A stretch of 26,809 nucleotides of DNA from Thermodesulfobacteriota bacterium (GCA_028278625.1 JANQDY010000157.1:1-26809), one strand, 5' to 3'; numbered from the stretch's first letter, positions 1 through 10,186 are shown. Numbers and translations: made by a program. The notes: a model not told the origin generated them from the sequence alone.

Positions 1-162
1 GTTACGTTTTCGTGTTGGATATTTGGATGTGTTTATCTTGGTACTTTTTTGTTCTGTTTGCATGTTACCGTCGATCGATGTCAAGGAAATTTATCTCGGA
101 ATTGCGAGCTGATATTCAGATTTTTATTCACAACATGTTGTCGTTCGGACGGCCCCAAGAGC

Positions 163-3100
163 CTAATCCAAATCCACGCCAATGGTTTCAGCCAGTTTCG
201 CTAACGCTGTCAGGGCCTCTTCGAATTCATATCGCGAAAGGTGTTTTTCGATTCCCGCCATGTGAAGTCCGAAACGGTCATTGTCCAGGTTTTCCCGCAA
301 CTTTTGAAATTTGTCCCTTGACGCGAAGTCGCATGATTTCATCAGTCCCGCCAGCTCGAACATCAGCGGGGCACACCTCTTTGGCGCCGGCGCTTCGGTT
401 TCCTCACTTATCCCATCGGCTGAGAATTCGCTGTTTTCAACTGGCGGCTCCAATGCCGATAACCCCCCCATGGCCTGATGGAAGGCATTGGAAAATCTTT
501 CCAGATGTGTATCCATCCGGTCAACCGCTCCGTTCTTGATGCTCGATTCAAGATCCTTGGCCGCCACATGCAGGTCAGTGGCGCCCAGATTGCCGGACAT
601 GCCCTTGACCCCATGGGCGATGCCTCGAGCCGTTTCAGCATCGCCCGTATCGAGGGCGGCAACCAGATTCCCCAGGGAACCGGAATGATTGGACTTGAAT
701 TTGATGAGCAGTTTACGCAACACCGGCCATCCGATTCCCAATCGATCCAAGGTCTCCTTCACGTTGAAGCCGTCCAAGGGTTCCCACGATTCATCCACAA
801 TTGTTTCCGTTTCCCGGGAAACCCCGGCATCCCTTCCCACGGACTTGTTTTGCAGAGAGATCCATTTGCTGAGCGTCGGAAAGAGCTCTTTTGTATTGAC
901 CGGCTTCGGGACATGATCATCCATGCCCCCTGCCAGGCACTTCTCACGATCTCCTCTCATGGCGTGGGCGGTCATGGCGATGATGGGAAGATTCTTGAAA
1001 CGGGCATCGGACCGGATCAAACGGGTTGCTTCAAATCCATCCATTTCGGGCATTTGAATATCCATCAGCACGGCATGGAATTCCGATTCATGAACGGCCT
1101 CCACCGCCTCCTTTCCGTTCCGTGCCATATGGACGACGACTCCCGCGCCTTCCAGAATTTCTTTCGCCACTTCCCGGTTGATTTCGTTATCCTCGGCAAT
1201 GAGGATACGGGCGCCTCTGATGTTCGCCGCGTCCAGGGCTTCCGAGGCTCTTGCCCGGGCATCACTGGAGATTTCCGGGACGGCCTTCCCAAACACGTTC
1301 ATGATGGTGTCGAGAAGCAGGGAAGGCTGGACCGGCTTGGTGAGATACCCGTCAATACCCGCCTTTTCGGCCGATGTTCGCACATCTTCCGTGCCAAAGG
1401 CGGTTACCATGATGATCTTGGGTATCCGACCCGACAGCCCCTCCTCACGGTCAATTCTCCTCGCCGTTTCAATGCCGTCAATGCCGGGCATTTTCCAATC
1501 AAGCAGCACAAGACTGTAAGGATCGTTTCCGTCAGCGGCAATCAGCTCTTCCAGCGCCTCCGTGCCATTGCATACCGCGGTCACGCGGAAATCATAGGCG
1601 TTCAGCATCATTTCGAGTATCTCCCGGGACATGGCATTGTCGTCTACCATAAGGACGCGCATGCCGCGCATGTCGAAAGGGGTCGGGTAATGGACCGGCA
1701 TCTTCCGGGGCAATGCTTGGAATGCCAATTGGAACGTGAAAAGGCTTCCTTTCCCGGTCGCGCTCTCCACTTCGATCTCCCCTCCCATCAGATTGATCAG
1801 CCTTCGGCAGATGGTCAGACCCAGACCCGATCCCCCGAACTTCCGCGTGGTGGAGCCGTCGGCCTGGGTGAAGGGATCGAACAATGTGGGCAGTTTATCG
1901 GCTTCGATACCGATGCCCGTATCCCTGACCGAGAATTTCAGAACAACCTTATCCCCGGTCTTGTCCATGGATTCCACTTTGACAAGGACTTCTCCATCTG
2001 TTGTGAACTTTACCGCGTTGTTGGAGAGATTGGTGAGGACCTGCTCCAGCCGCAGGGGATCCCCCACGAGTGCGCTCGGAACGTCCGGATCAATGGAGAT
2101 GAGAAATTCAATGTCACTGCACGCTTCGTTTGTGCAAACCACGTCACTCATCCTTCTGACGACATTTCTCACGTCGAATGGAACCGACTCCATGTCAAGC
2201 CGGCCGGCTTCGATCTTGGAAAAATCGAGGACATCGTTGATGACTCCGAGAAGCGATTTGGAAGAAGAGCGGATCTTTGTCAGGTAATTTCTCAATTTCC
2301 GTGAAAGGTCCATTCGAAGGGCTAGGTCCGTAAAGCCGATGATGGCGTTCATGGGGGTTCTGATCTCGTGGCTCATGTTGGCCACGAATTCGCTTTTGGC
2401 CCTGTTTGCCTTTTGTGCTTCGTCTCGAAGCCGTCTGGTGGTCTCGAGGGTTTCGGCCAAATCCTTCTCAGCTTGCTTACGCTCGCTGATGTCGCGAAGA
2501 ATCACCAGCATTCCCGCGGGCCTGTCTTCGTGGTCGTTGAACCGGGATGCGCTGATGTTCACGTCGATGAGGCCCCCATGTTTCGTGAGTCTTCTGGTCT
2601 CAAAGTTCCTCAACGGGATACCCTCGCGGGTCACCTTCATGACGTTTTGGTAGGTTACCTCTCTTTCGCTATCGGGAGTGTACGGCACGCCTTCTGCCAG
2701 TTCCTCTTTGGTCCAACCGAATGTCTCTATGAAGGCATTGTTGACAAAGGTGACGTGTCCTTCCATGTCATAGGTGACAATGGGATCGAGTGACGATTCA
2801 AGGAGGGAGCGGTACAGGTGTTCGGTTTCCTTGGATTCCTTGTACAGCACCTTGAAGTTTTCCTCGGCACGTTTGCGGCGGGTGATGTCCAGCATGCTTG
2901 AAACACCGACTTTGCCGAGAATCGGATCCTCGAACAGAACCGAGTCCAATAGCACATCCATCACCGTGCCATCCCTTTTCACAAATTGACGCGGCAATTC
3001 AGAGATTTTCTCGTCCCGCCAGAACCGCGGCAATACATCACCCATCTGGTCACGGGAGGCCTCGGTCATAAAGTCTCCAATGGGTTTTCCCATCACTTCA

Positions 3101-3636
3101 TCTCTCCCGTACCCCATCTTCTCAATCCATTTGGAATTGACGTTTCTGACGATCCCCTGCTCATCAACGGAATGGATCATGACCGGCGCTTCTTCGTAAA
3201 TCCTTCGGAACCGGGCCTCGCTCCGGCGCAGGGCCTCCTCCATGGAACGTAGTTTGAGGTGGTTTTCCACGCGCACGATGACTTCTTCGATCTGGATCGG
3301 TTTGGCTATGTAATCGACCCCCCCCACCTGAAAGGCCACCAACTTGTCTTCAATCTCCGAAGCCATACTCAAGAATATGACCGGAATGTTCTCGGTTTCC
3401 GGATGGGCCTTGAGTTCGCGACACACCTCATAGCCGTCCATGCCGGGCATGCGGATATCGAGGAGGACCAGATCCGGTTTTTTCTTCCGAATGGTCCCCA
3501 GGGCCCGCTCCCCTGAAGTGGCGGAACGGACCTGATGTCCCCTTGCGGACAGCACTTCCACCAACACCCGTATGTTCGCGGGGGTATCATCAACGATAAG
3601 AATGTTTCCGGATATCGGGTTATTTGCGTTTTGCAT
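163..3636 (-). CDS. Hybrid sensor histidine kinase, REC-PAS-PAS-HisKA-HATPase-REC-REC-HPt
   Basis: This 1157-residue protein has no signal peptide or membrane segment and should be a cytoplasmic phosphorelay hub. Domains in order: an N-terminal receiver (about 10-128; LVLLDIRMP with acceptor Asp60, KP at 112-113); PAS (about 137-258); PAS (about 270-392, ending in ISERKQAE); a HisKA domain with MSHEIRTPMN and phospho-acceptor His423; HATPase (about 525-640; N box near 540, DTGIGI at 572-577, GGSGLGL at 601-607); receivers at about 659-785 (Asp713) and 809-930 (Asp859); an HPt domain with IAHGVKGMSGNLGA and probable His1008; and a helical tail. The ATG at 3636 has GGAGG six bases upstream and overlaps the end of the preceding kinase gene by 17 bases, which suggests translational coupling. 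It is the only gene of the operon with an HPt, so it may collect phosphate from its neighbours (inference). Confidence 0.95.
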   Translation of the reverse strand: MQNANNPISGNILIVDDTPANIRVLVEVLSARGHQVRSATSGERALGTIRKKKPDLVLLDIRMPGMDGYEVCRELKAHPETENIPVIFLSMASEIEDKLVAFQVGGVDYIAKPIQIEEVIVRVENHLKLRSMEEALRRSEARFRRIYEEAPVMIHSVDEQGIVRNVNSKWIEKMGYGRDEVMGKPIGDFMTEASRDQMGDVLPRFWRDEKISELPRQFVKRDGTVMDVLLDSVLFEDPILGKVGVSSMLDITRRKRAEENFKVLYKESKETEHLYRSLLESSLDPIVTYDMEGHVTFVNNAFIETFGWTKEELAEGVPYTPDSEREVTYQNVMKVTREGIPLRNFETRRLTKHGGLIDVNISASRFNDHEDRPAGMLVILRDISERKQAEKDLAETLETTRRLRDEAQKANRAKSEFVANMSHEIRTPMNAIIGFTDLALRMDLSRKLRNYLTKIRSSSKSLLGVINDVLDFSKIEAGRLDMESVPFDVRNVVRRMSDVVCTNEACSDIEFLISIDPDVPSALVGDPLRLEQVLTNLSNNAVKFTTDGEVLVKVESMDKTGDKVVLKFSVRDTGIGIEADKLPTLFDPFTQADGSTTRKFGGSGLGLTICRRLINLMGGEIEVESATGKGSLFTFQLAFQALPRKMPVHYPTPFDMRGMRVLMVDDNAMSREILEMMLNAYDFRVTAVCNGTEALEELIAADGNDPYSLVLLDWKMPGIDGIETARRIDREEGLSGRIPKIIMVTAFGTEDVRTSAEKAGIDGYLTKPVQPSLLLDTIMNVFGKAVPEISSDARARASEALDAANIRGARILIAEDNEINREVAKEILEGAGVVVHMARNGKEAVEAVHESEFHAVLMDIQMPEMDGFEATRLIRSDARFKNLPIIAMTAHAMRGDREKCLAGGMDDHVPKPVNTKELFPTLSKWISLQNKSVGRDAGVSRETETIVDESWEPLDGFNVKETLDRLGIGWPVLRKLLIKFKSNHSGSLGNLVAALDTGDAETARGIAHGVKGMSGNLGATDLHVAAKDLESSIKNGAVDRMDTHLERFSNAFHQAMGGLSALEPPVENSEFSADGISEETEAPAPKRCAPLMFELAGLMKSCDFASRDKFQKLRENLDNDRFGLHMAGIEKHLSRYEFEEALTALAKLAETIGVDLD

Positions 3637-5758
3637 ATCGATCCTCCATCACCGTTTCCCTGGCCTGCCGGACGGCATCAAGCAGTTCACCGTAGGCAAA
3701 GTCCCTGGCATAGATTTCCAAAGATTCAGCAAGGCGCGGGTTCTCCGAACCGATCTTCTTGACGGCCTCGCGAACCTTGGACACATCCCCCTCTTCCAGC
3801 GATTCCTCAAGCTCACGCATGCGGACCGGTGAAAGCAAACCGATCTCCTGTGCCAGTTCATCAACAGACCGTTTGCCGGGAATCGTGTCCGTGTGTTCAT
3901 TTGTTTCATCATATACATATCTCACTTCAAGATGCTCGGACATCTTTTTGAAAATGACATCGATACTCGCCGGTTTCTGAACAAAATCATCGCAGCCCGA
4001 TGCAATGCATTCGGCTTCCTCCTCTTTGAATACGGACGCGGAAAGGGCGATGATCACCGGTTGATTCCCCAAGGCGCCCTTAGACCGGATCCGTGTCGCC
4101 GCTTCCTTTCCGTCCATCACCGGCATGCGGATATCCATCCAGATCAAATGGGGTTTGAAGCGCTCGTTCAGATCAAGGGCCTCTTGACCGTTGTCGGCCT
4201 CCATGACCTCAAATCCCGCCCGTGAAATCAGCCTGTTCAACCACAGCCTGTTCTCCTTTTGATCGTCCACCAAGAGGATCCTGAAACAGGCGCCGTCGGG
4301 CGCCGAAGAGCCGGGTTCGATGCCAATGACGGGCGGCGGGCCATTCACCGATTCGATCCCATTTGGCCCGACAACGCCCACATTGATGTGGATACTGAAT
4401 TTCGTCCCTGCGCCAAAGGTGCTTTCCACCCGCAGGCTTCCCCCCAGGAGGTCGATGTTCTTCTTGGTGATGGCAAGGCCCAGGCCGGTTCCTTCTTCCA
4501 CTCTTCCATGGGTTTTTAACCGAGCAAAAGGGGTGAAAATCGTCTCTATCTTATCCGCCGGTATCCCTATGCCGGTGTCCGAGATCTCGATCTGAAGACA
4601 CGTTTTCCCATTTTCCTTGTCTGATAGAGCGCCATCCCTTTCAGTTGAGACATGTACCGTCACCGCTCCTTCATCGGTGTATTTGACGGCATTTCCCAGT
4701 ATGTTCATCAATATTTGGGTTATTTTGCTCTCGTCGGAGATAATGTGCCGTGGGACGTTCACGTCTCGCTCAAATGCCAGGTCGAGCCTTTTTTGATCGG
4801 CCCTGATCCTGATGAGGGATTCCATGTCCTCCAGCATGCTCAAAACATCGAACGGTTGGATCGTCAGCGTATCGATTCCCGCTTCAACCTTGGACATTTC
4901 AAGCACGGAATTAATGTGTTTCAACAGGTGCCTGCCGCTTCGGTTAATGATGGAAATATTCTCCCTCACGTCATCCTGAAGCCCCTTTCTTTGGGCCGTG
5001 AGCTGGGAAAAGCCCAGGATGGCATTGAGGGGCGTTCGCAATTCATGGCTCATATTGGCCAAGAACGCGCTCTTCGCCTTGTTTGCCTCCTGCGCTTCAA
5101 TCCGCAGTTGCTCGGCTGTTTCCAGTGCTTGAGCCAATTTTTTCTCGATTTGCCGGCCATCTACGGCAGCCTTAAATACCCCCCGACGCATGCGATTCCA
5201 ACTGGTGCTGACAACAATCCCCATGACATTGGCCGCACACATGGCGAGTATCATCGAGTTCAACCAGGAGGAATCCGGCGGTTGATCCTTGTAGAGCTCC
5301 ATGAGAACCGTACCAATGGAAAACAGGAAAGGGGGGGCGGCACGAAAGATCAGATAGTTTGGATAGAATAAATAGGCGCCAAGTATCGCCAACATATCCC
5401 AGAGAATTCGAGGGTACATGAGGGGCGGCCTTGTGGAATCGATATAGGCAAGACAGATAAAGCCCATGACGATGCCGGTCAGAAGAACCCGATCGCAGGT
5501 TGTCACACTGTCGGTTCTGTTGATGAGACAGATCATTGTGACGAGACCGGCCACGCAAATGGATCTGCAAAGCAAGAGCAGCCAGAACTGTTCGGAAATC
5601 CCGAAGATACCGTAGTCATTGTAACCCATCACGGAAAAAGCAAAGATAAGAAAAATCAAACCGATACTCGCTGACCTGACGTCTCTTTCAAGGAAATGTG
5701 AGCGATATTCCGCTTCGAGACCTTCGAGGTTCGGCTCAATCATGGATAAAAGACGCAT
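3620..5758 (-). CDS. Membrane hybrid histidine kinase with six-TM N-terminal domain, HisKA-HATPase-REC
   Basis: I place the start at the ATG at 5758, four bases after a GGGAGGGG Shine-Dalgarno stretch; this gives 712 residues. An in-frame upstream start at 5785 lacks a site. Six hydrophobic segments (about 31-45, 58-80, 90-105, 118-135, 140-156, 167-184) form an integral membrane input domain that resembles MASE-type sensors in layout only; I cannot assign its family. A linker helix (about 195-230) leads to HisKA with [10 protein letters not shown] (His238), HATPase (N box near 355, DTGIGIP at 394-400, GTGLGLAI at 423-430) and a receiver (about 492-612; acceptor Asp542). A helical tail of about 90 residues follows. 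From HisKA to the C terminus it is a close copy of the upstream kinase. It is the third gene of a minus-strand operon, 60 bases after its neighbour. Confidence 0.93.
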   Translation of the reverse strand: MRLLSMIEPNLEGLEAEYRSHFLERDVRSASIGLIFLIFAFSVMGYNDYGIFGISEQFWLLLLCRSICVAGLVTMICLINRTDSVTTCDRVLLTGIVMGFICLAYIDSTRPPLMYPRILWDMLAILGAYLFYPNYLIFRAAPPFLFSIGTVLMELYKDQPPDSSWLNSMILAMCAANVMGIVVSTSWNRMRRGVFKAAVDGRQIEKKLAQALETAEQLRIEAQEANKAKSAFLANMSHELRTPLNAILGFSQLTAQRKGLQDDVRENISIINRSGRHLLKHINSVLEMSKVEAGIDTLTIQPFDVLSMLEDMESLIRIRADQKRLDLAFERDVNVPRHIISDESKITQILMNILGNAVKYTDEGAVTVHVSTERDGALSDKENGKTCLQIEISDTGIGIPADKIETIFTPFARLKTHGRVEEGTGLGLAITKKNIDLLGGSLRVESTFGAGTKFSIHINVGVVGPNGIESVNGPPPVIGIEPGSSAPDGACFRILLVDDQKENRLWLNRLISRAGFEVMEADNGQEALDLNERFKPHLIWMDIRMPVMDGKEAATRIRSKGALGNQPVIIALSASVFKEEEAECIASGCDDFVQKPASIDVIFKKMSEHLEVRYVYDETNEHTDTIPGKRSVDELAQEIGLLSPVRMRELEESLEEGDVSKVREAVKKIGSENPRLAESLEIYARDFAYGELLDAVRQARETVMEDRYAKRK
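3645..5070 (-). repeat. Duplicated kinase-receiver-tail module, copy A
   Basis: This segment and positions 5845-7270 align without large gaps at a constant offset of about 2200 bases. Long identical stretches occur, for example around the HisKA box (5020-5060 against 7220-7260) and the receiver (4090-4150 against 6290-6350). The encoded proteins match over nearly 490 residues, from HisKA to the C terminus. This copy belongs to the six-TM kinase. It is coding sequence, not a mobile element. Borders are approximate. Confidence 0.85.
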
Positions 5759-5818
5759 GGTTCCCCTCCCAACCGGGCCCGCCAACCGTGTCTTGCACTC
5801 ATATGATTTCGCATCCGA

Positions 5819-8800
5819 TCATGCGCCTTTGGCATAAGGAATCTCCCTCACGATTTCCTTGGCCCGCCAGACGGCATCAAGCAGCTCGCCGTAAGCAAAA
5901 TCCCTGGCATAGATTTCCAGGGATTCAGCCAGAGGGGGATTCTCCGGCGAAATGTTCTTGATGGCCTCGCCAACCCTTGACACATCCGCCTCCTCCAGAG
6001 ATTCCTGAAGCTCACGCATCAGGTCCGGAGAAAGGGATCCTATCTCCTCTGCAAGATTGCCAACGGCCCGTTTCTTTGGAACCGCGTCCATGGATTCATC
6101 CGTCTCATCATATACATATCGGACTTGAAGATGCTCGGACATTTTTCCGAAAATGTCATCGATACTCGCCGGTTTCTGAACGAAGTCATCGCAGCCCGAC
6201 GCAACGCATTCGGCTTCCTCCTCTTTGAATACGGACGCGGAAAGGGCGATGATGACCGGCTGATTCCACGAGTCCCCCTTTGACCGGATCCGTTTCGTCG
6301 CCTCCTTTCCGTCCATCACCGGCATGCGGATATCCATCCAGATCAAATGGGGTTTGAAGCTTTCATTCAGATCAACGGCCTCCAGGCCGTTGTCCGCCTC
6401 CATGACCTCAAATCCCGCCCGTGAAATCACCTTGCTCAACCACAGTCTGTTCTCTTTTTGATCGTCCACCAAGAGGATCCTGAAACCGGCGCCGTCGGGC
6501 GCCAAGGATCCGGGTTCGATGCCGATGACGGGGGGCCTGCTTTTCTTCGAATCTCTTTCCTCGGGTCCCACCACTGCCACGTTGATGGCCAGGATGAAGG
6601 TCGTTCCGGATCCCACGGTGCTCCGAACACGTAAGGTCCCCCCCAGCAGGTCGGCGTTCTTCCGGGTGATGGCAAGCCCCAGACCGGTTCCTTCTTTTGG
6701 TCTGCCTTGGGTGCTTGCTCTGGCAAAAGGGCTGAAAATCGTCTCTATCTCATCCGCCGGTATCCCGATACCGGTGTCCGAGATCTCCATCCGAAGACGC
6801 GTTTCCCTCTCCTCTTTTCCGGATGAAGCATTATCCCTTTCAGTTGAGATGTGTACCGTCACCCCTCCCTGGTCGGTGTACTTGACGGCATTTCCCAGTA
6901 TATTCATCAATATTTGCGTTATTTTGTTCTCGTCAGACATAATGTAGCGGGGGACGTTCACGTCACGTTCAAATGTCAGGAGGAGCCCTTTTTGATCGGC
7001 CCTGATCCTGATGAGAGATTCCATGTCCTCGAGCATGCGCACAAAATCGAACGGTTGAACCGTCAGCGTATCGATTCCCGCTTCAATCTTGGACATTTCA
7101 AGCACGGAATTAATGTTTTTCAACAGGTGCCTGCCGCTTCGGTTAATGATGGAGAGATTCTCCTTCACGTCATCCTGAAGTCCCTCCCTTTGGGCCGTGA
7201 GCTGGGAAAAGCCCAGGATGGCATTGAGGGGCGTCCGCAATTCATGGCTCATATTGGCCAGAAAGTCGGATTTGGCCCTGGTGGCGGTCTCCGCCTTTTC
7301 CTTGGCCGCCGAAAGCGCTTTGTTGAGAGCTGCGAGCTTTCGGATATAGAAGAACGTGCCGGCAAATAACAGGGCTATGCCGGCCAGAATCTTCCACAAC
7401 AACCCGTAATCAAAACCCCGCTCGAACTTCACCGAAACCCACCGCCGAATGATTTCATTTTTTTCCAGAGGATCGAGGCTCCTGACCGCCTTGTCCAGAA
7501 CATCCAGGAGGATGGGTTCGTCTTTTCTCACTCCGATACGGTATTCATCCTTGTAGGACGTCTGTCCGGCGATCTTCAAATTGGCCAATCCCAATTCGCT
7601 GATTCTCAGACCGGCACTGAGAAGCCCTTCGATCATCACGTCAATTTTGCCGTCGGAGACTTTTTTAAGACCATCATCCAGACTCTTTACATAGACGAGT
7701 TTGGCATCGGGAAGATCCTTTTTTGTCCGTTCCTCATTGGCGTATCCTTTCACCATCCCGATACGCATGTGCAGCGCATCTTTGATGTCCGGCATGTATT
7801 CCTGGTCCTCTCGGGCGATGATGACATTATGAGAAACCACAATCGGTTCGGTAAAGGTCAGATATTCGGAACGCTCAGGTGTTTTGTTTAAGAATGAAAG
7901 GAAGTCGCACCCTCCGGATTTGGCCTTTTCCAGGCTTTCCGCCCAGCTCTTCGTCGGGACCAGCGCAATCTTCAGATGAAGGCGTTTGGCAAAGAGCCGG
8001 ATGAAATCCGCCGCCATCCCTTCGTGTTCGCCCTTTTCATTGATGCGTTCGTAAGGCATCCAGTCAGGATCGACACACATCCGAAGGGTTCCCTTGCGCC
8101 TCAAGTACGTCTGCTCAACTTTGCTGAGGGCAATCCGCTTCTTGTCTCCTTTCACGTACAGGGTGAGGAGGCCCAGATCCTCCCCCTCGTAGCTCACCTT
8201 TTCAATCACCTTTGCCAACGTGTCCGTCTCCGGCAGCCGGGGTGGAGAATCGCTCATCCGGAAGTGAACGCCGGTTTCATCTTTCCAGGCGGCATGGAAT
8301 TCCAGCATGCCTTTGTCTTCAAGGACGACCCCTTGAAGGGGGTAGTTGTTGAGGCTGTTAAGCAAGGTGCTTTTGACCATATCCTTGCGGTATCGCCACA
8401 GATGATCTCCCAGGGTGGTCCCCATTTGTCTTGCAATTCCGGCATAATTTAGGTCAGACGGCGCCGGAGCGGGCAACGCCAACGCCTTTTCTCCGGCCTC
8501 GTACCAGCGGCTTCTCAATGCGATCATGTCCGGTTCGGTGACGGTGTTCATCGCTTTCTGCAGAATATCACGAAGTATGGGCCAGTCTTTCCGCACGGCT
8601 ATTCTCAAGGGGGAAGAAAAACGGGTGTCCGTTACGCGCATTGACGGCGAAATATTGTAAATACTGTGTTTTTTCATTAGATATTCAACAACACCGGGAG
8701 CACCCAATGTTGCATCCACCCTGCCGAAAGCCACTGCTTCGAGGCAATCCCGAACATTTCTGAAAGGGAGCAGTTTGATCTTGGGACAATACCGCCTGAG

Positions 8801-9334
8801 CATTTCCTCGTAGAAAAAACCGGCCGGAACCGCGACGGTCCCACCTTCCAGTTCTTTCAAAGAACGGATGGGAAGTCTCCCTTCCTGCGTGTAGACCACG
8901 GTGGGCACATCAAGGTAGACATCGGTAAAACACATATATGCGGAGCGTTGTTCGGTCCTGACCATATTGAGCATCACATCCAGTTGTCCTTCTTTGATTT
9001 TTCCCAAGAAATCATCCCATGTGGGGCCGCTTATATATTGGATGTGGATTCCCAGTCTTCGGATGAGCATATTCATATAATCAATACTCAACCCCTGAGG
9101 CTTTCCGAGTTCATGGAAGTTGTACGGGGGCCAATCCAGTTCATTGTGCACCCGTATAACGGGATGGGCCTTTAAGAATGCCTGTTCCTTTTGGGTGAGT
9201 CGGATTGGAGAGGTGACAGCCGGGATCTTGGACGGTTGGTCACCTGGAAGGGCTTCCCGGGATTTGGTGGGTCCCTGGGAGGCAAACACCAAACCGGGTA
9301 GGAGTATGAGCAATCCAAGCAACGTTCTCAGCAT
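5819..9334 (-). CDS. BvgS-like hybrid histidine kinase with two periplasmic SBP_bac_3 domains
   Basis: This 1171-residue protein carries a signal sequence (about 1-19), a periplasmic region, one membrane segment (about 643-664), HisKA with [10 protein letters not shown] (His697), HATPase (DTGIGIPA at 853-860, GTGLGLAI at 882-889), a receiver (about 951-1071; acceptor Asp1001) and a helical tail. The periplasmic part has two Venus-flytrap domains of the SBP_bac_3 type, at about 48-285 and 408-635. Each has the family's early W-x-P-Y/F pattern ([16 protein letters not shown]). Between them (about 295-400) lies an extra domain, described separately in the findings. This layout is known from BvgS and EvgS, where the flytrap domains sense small solutes and drive a phosphorelay; the ligand here cannot be read from sequence. 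The ATG at 9334 follows an AGGGG site. It is the second gene of the operon, 57 bases after an SBP gene. Confidence 0.94.
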   Translation of the reverse strand: MLRTLLGLLILLPGLVFASQGPTKSREALPGDQPSKIPAVTSPIRLTQKEQAFLKAHPVIRVHNELDWPPYNFHELGKPQGLSIDYMNMLIRRLGIHIQYISGPTWDDFLGKIKEGQLDVMLNMVRTEQRSAYMCFTDVYLDVPTVVYTQEGRLPIRSLKELEGGTVAVPAGFFYEEMLRRYCPKIKLLPFRNVRDCLEAVAFGRVDATLGAPGVVEYLMKKHSIYNISPSMRVTDTRFSSPLRIAVRKDWPILRDILQKAMNTVTEPDMIALRSRWYEAGEKALALPAPAPSDLNYAGIARQMGTTLGDHLWRYRKDMVKSTLLNSLNNYPLQGVVLEDKGMLEFHAAWKDETGVHFRMSDSPPRLPETDTLAKVIEKVSYEGEDLGLLTLYVKGDKKRIALSKVEQTYLRRKGTLRMCVDPDWMPYERINEKGEHEGMAADFIRLFAKRLHLKIALVPTKSWAESLEKAKSGGCDFLSFLNKTPERSEYLTFTEPIVVSHNVIIAREDQEYMPDIKDALHMRIGMVKGYANEERTKKDLPDAKLVYVKSLDDGLKKVSDGKIDVMIEGLLSAGLRISELGLANLKIAGQTSYKDEYRIGVRKDEPILLDVLDKAVRSLDPLEKNEIIRRWVSVKFERGFDYGLLWKILAGIALLFAGTFFYIRKLAALNKALSAAKEKAETATRAKSDFLANMSHELRTPLNAILGFSQLTAQREGLQDDVKENLSIINRSGRHLLKNINSVLEMSKIEAGIDTLTVQPFDFVRMLEDMESLIRIRADQKGLLLTFERDVNVPRYIMSDENKITQILMNILGNAVKYTDQGGVTVHISTERDNASSGKEERETRLRMEISDTGIGIPADEIETIFSPFARASTQGRPKEGTGLGLAITRKNADLLGGTLRVRSTVGSGTTFILAINVAVVGPEERDSKKSRPPVIGIEPGSLAPDGAGFRILLVDDQKENRLWLSKVISRAGFEVMEADNGLEAVDLNESFKPHLIWMDIRMPVMDGKEATKRIRSKGDSWNQPVIIALSASVFKEEEAECVASGCDDFVQKPASIDDIFGKMSEHLQVRYVYDETDESMDAVPKKRAVGNLAEEIGSLSPDLMRELQESLEEADVSRVGEAIKNISPENPPLAESLEIYARDFAYGELLDAVWRAKEIVREIPYAKGA
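5845..7270 (-). repeat. Duplicated kinase-receiver-tail module, copy B
   Basis: This is the partner of positions 3645-5070, located in the BvgS-like kinase. Similarity begins just upstream of the HisKA box and runs to within a few codons of the stop, while the sensor halves of the two genes are unrelated. This indicates duplication of a transmitter module followed by, or combined with, sensor exchange. Confidence 0.85.
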
Positions 9335-9391
9335 TGTTACCCCTGATGGGTGGACGACGTAGGGTTGAGATCAAGTTTGCCCAAAAAAATA

Positions 9392-10186
9392 TCAAGGTTT
9401 TCCGTAGTTTATTCCGATGGCATCCGACTGTTTGTCAAAGTAGAGATCCAAGCCCAGCTTTTCTCCCCATTTCCGGGCGATTCTGTCCATGGTACCGTTG
9501 TCCTTGAGGCGTTTCAGCGCTTTGCGCCAGCGCTCAATCAATTCGGGATCACTTTTGTTGTTGATCAGGATATGATTGAAGGTTCGAAACATTTCGAACG
9601 CCGGTTTGATTTTTTCCGGATTGACATCCAAGGTTCTCAGGTTAGAGCCTATTTCCCAGTCCGAATTGGTCCAGAGTGTCACGCGGCCCATCAGCAGAAG
9701 CTGCAAACCTTCGGTGTGGTCAGCGGTGGGCCTGAGATTCTGAAAACCCTTGTTCTGAAGAAAACGGATTCGAACATCGTCGTGCATGCTCGCAATGGAT
9801 TTGACCTTCTTGGCGTCCTCAAGGTTGTGGATTTCAATCGGGGTATCCGTTCGGGTATACAGCCAGTAGCGTTTCTGCAAAATCGGACCGACCTTTTCCA
9901 GGAAAGGCGCCCTGTCCGGCGTCATGGCCCCCAGAAAAATCCCGGAATTGGGATGTTTCTTTGCCAGTGACATGCTGCGCGCCCATGGATACACCTTGAT
10001 CTTTTCCGGGCACTTCAATTCATTGTGGATGGAACGTACCACATCCACACCTATCCCGGTCAACTCGCCCTTTTCCATCATTTGTTGTGGCGGTTCGATA
10101 GTGCTGTACAGGATCAGTTCCGCCAGGGCGGGCGAGGCGATGGTCATCACCAATGAGAGCATGCACAAAAAAAGTATTCTGGCCAT
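9392..10186 (-). CDS. Periplasmic solute-binding protein, SBP_bac_3-like
   Basis: The start is the ATG at 10186, five bases after a GGAGG site; in-frame starts at 10198 and 10201 lie on or before that site and are rejected. The 264-residue product has a clear signal peptide (about 1-22, ending SPALA). The rest resembles family-3 extracellular solute-binding proteins: an N-terminal strand followed by a GELTGIGVDVVRSI helix, a YPWARS motif, and a C-terminal RKALKRLKDNGTMDRIARKW helix. No permease or ATPase gene is nearby. The next gene is a kinase with two domains of the same type, so this protein may present or compete for a ligand rather than feed a transporter (inference). It is the first gene of the four-gene minus-strand operon. 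Confidence 0.88.
   Translation of the reverse strand: MARILFLCMLSLVMTIASPALAELILYSTIEPPQQMMEKGELTGIGVDVVRSIHNELKCPEKIKVYPWARSMSLAKKHPNSGIFLGAMTPDRAPFLEKVGPILQKRYWLYTRTDTPIEIHNLEDAKKVKSIASMHDDVRIRFLQNKGFQNLRPTADHTEGLQLLLMGRVTLWTNSDWEIGSNLRTLDVNPEKIKPAFEMFRTFNHILINNKSDPELIERWRKALKRLKDNGTMDRIARKWGEKLGLDLYFDKQSDAIGINYGKP

Noticed and set aside
56..84. Minus-strand TTGACA at 79-84 as a promoter for a gene beyond the left edge
   Set aside because: No acceptable -10 box occurs at 16-18 bases.
130..141. Perfect 12-base palindrome ACAACATGTTGT just downstream of the REC-PAS-PAS kinase stop, considered as a terminator or operator
   Set aside because: It is A+T-rich, has no loop and no following T tract on the minus strand. 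One copy only gives no support for an operator.
478..2304. 608-codon open frame on the plus strand opposite the REC-PAS-PAS kinase
   Set aside because: It is fully antisense to a gene with many clear catalytic motifs, and its product has no recognisable domain. Long antisense frames are common in G+C-rich coding sequence.
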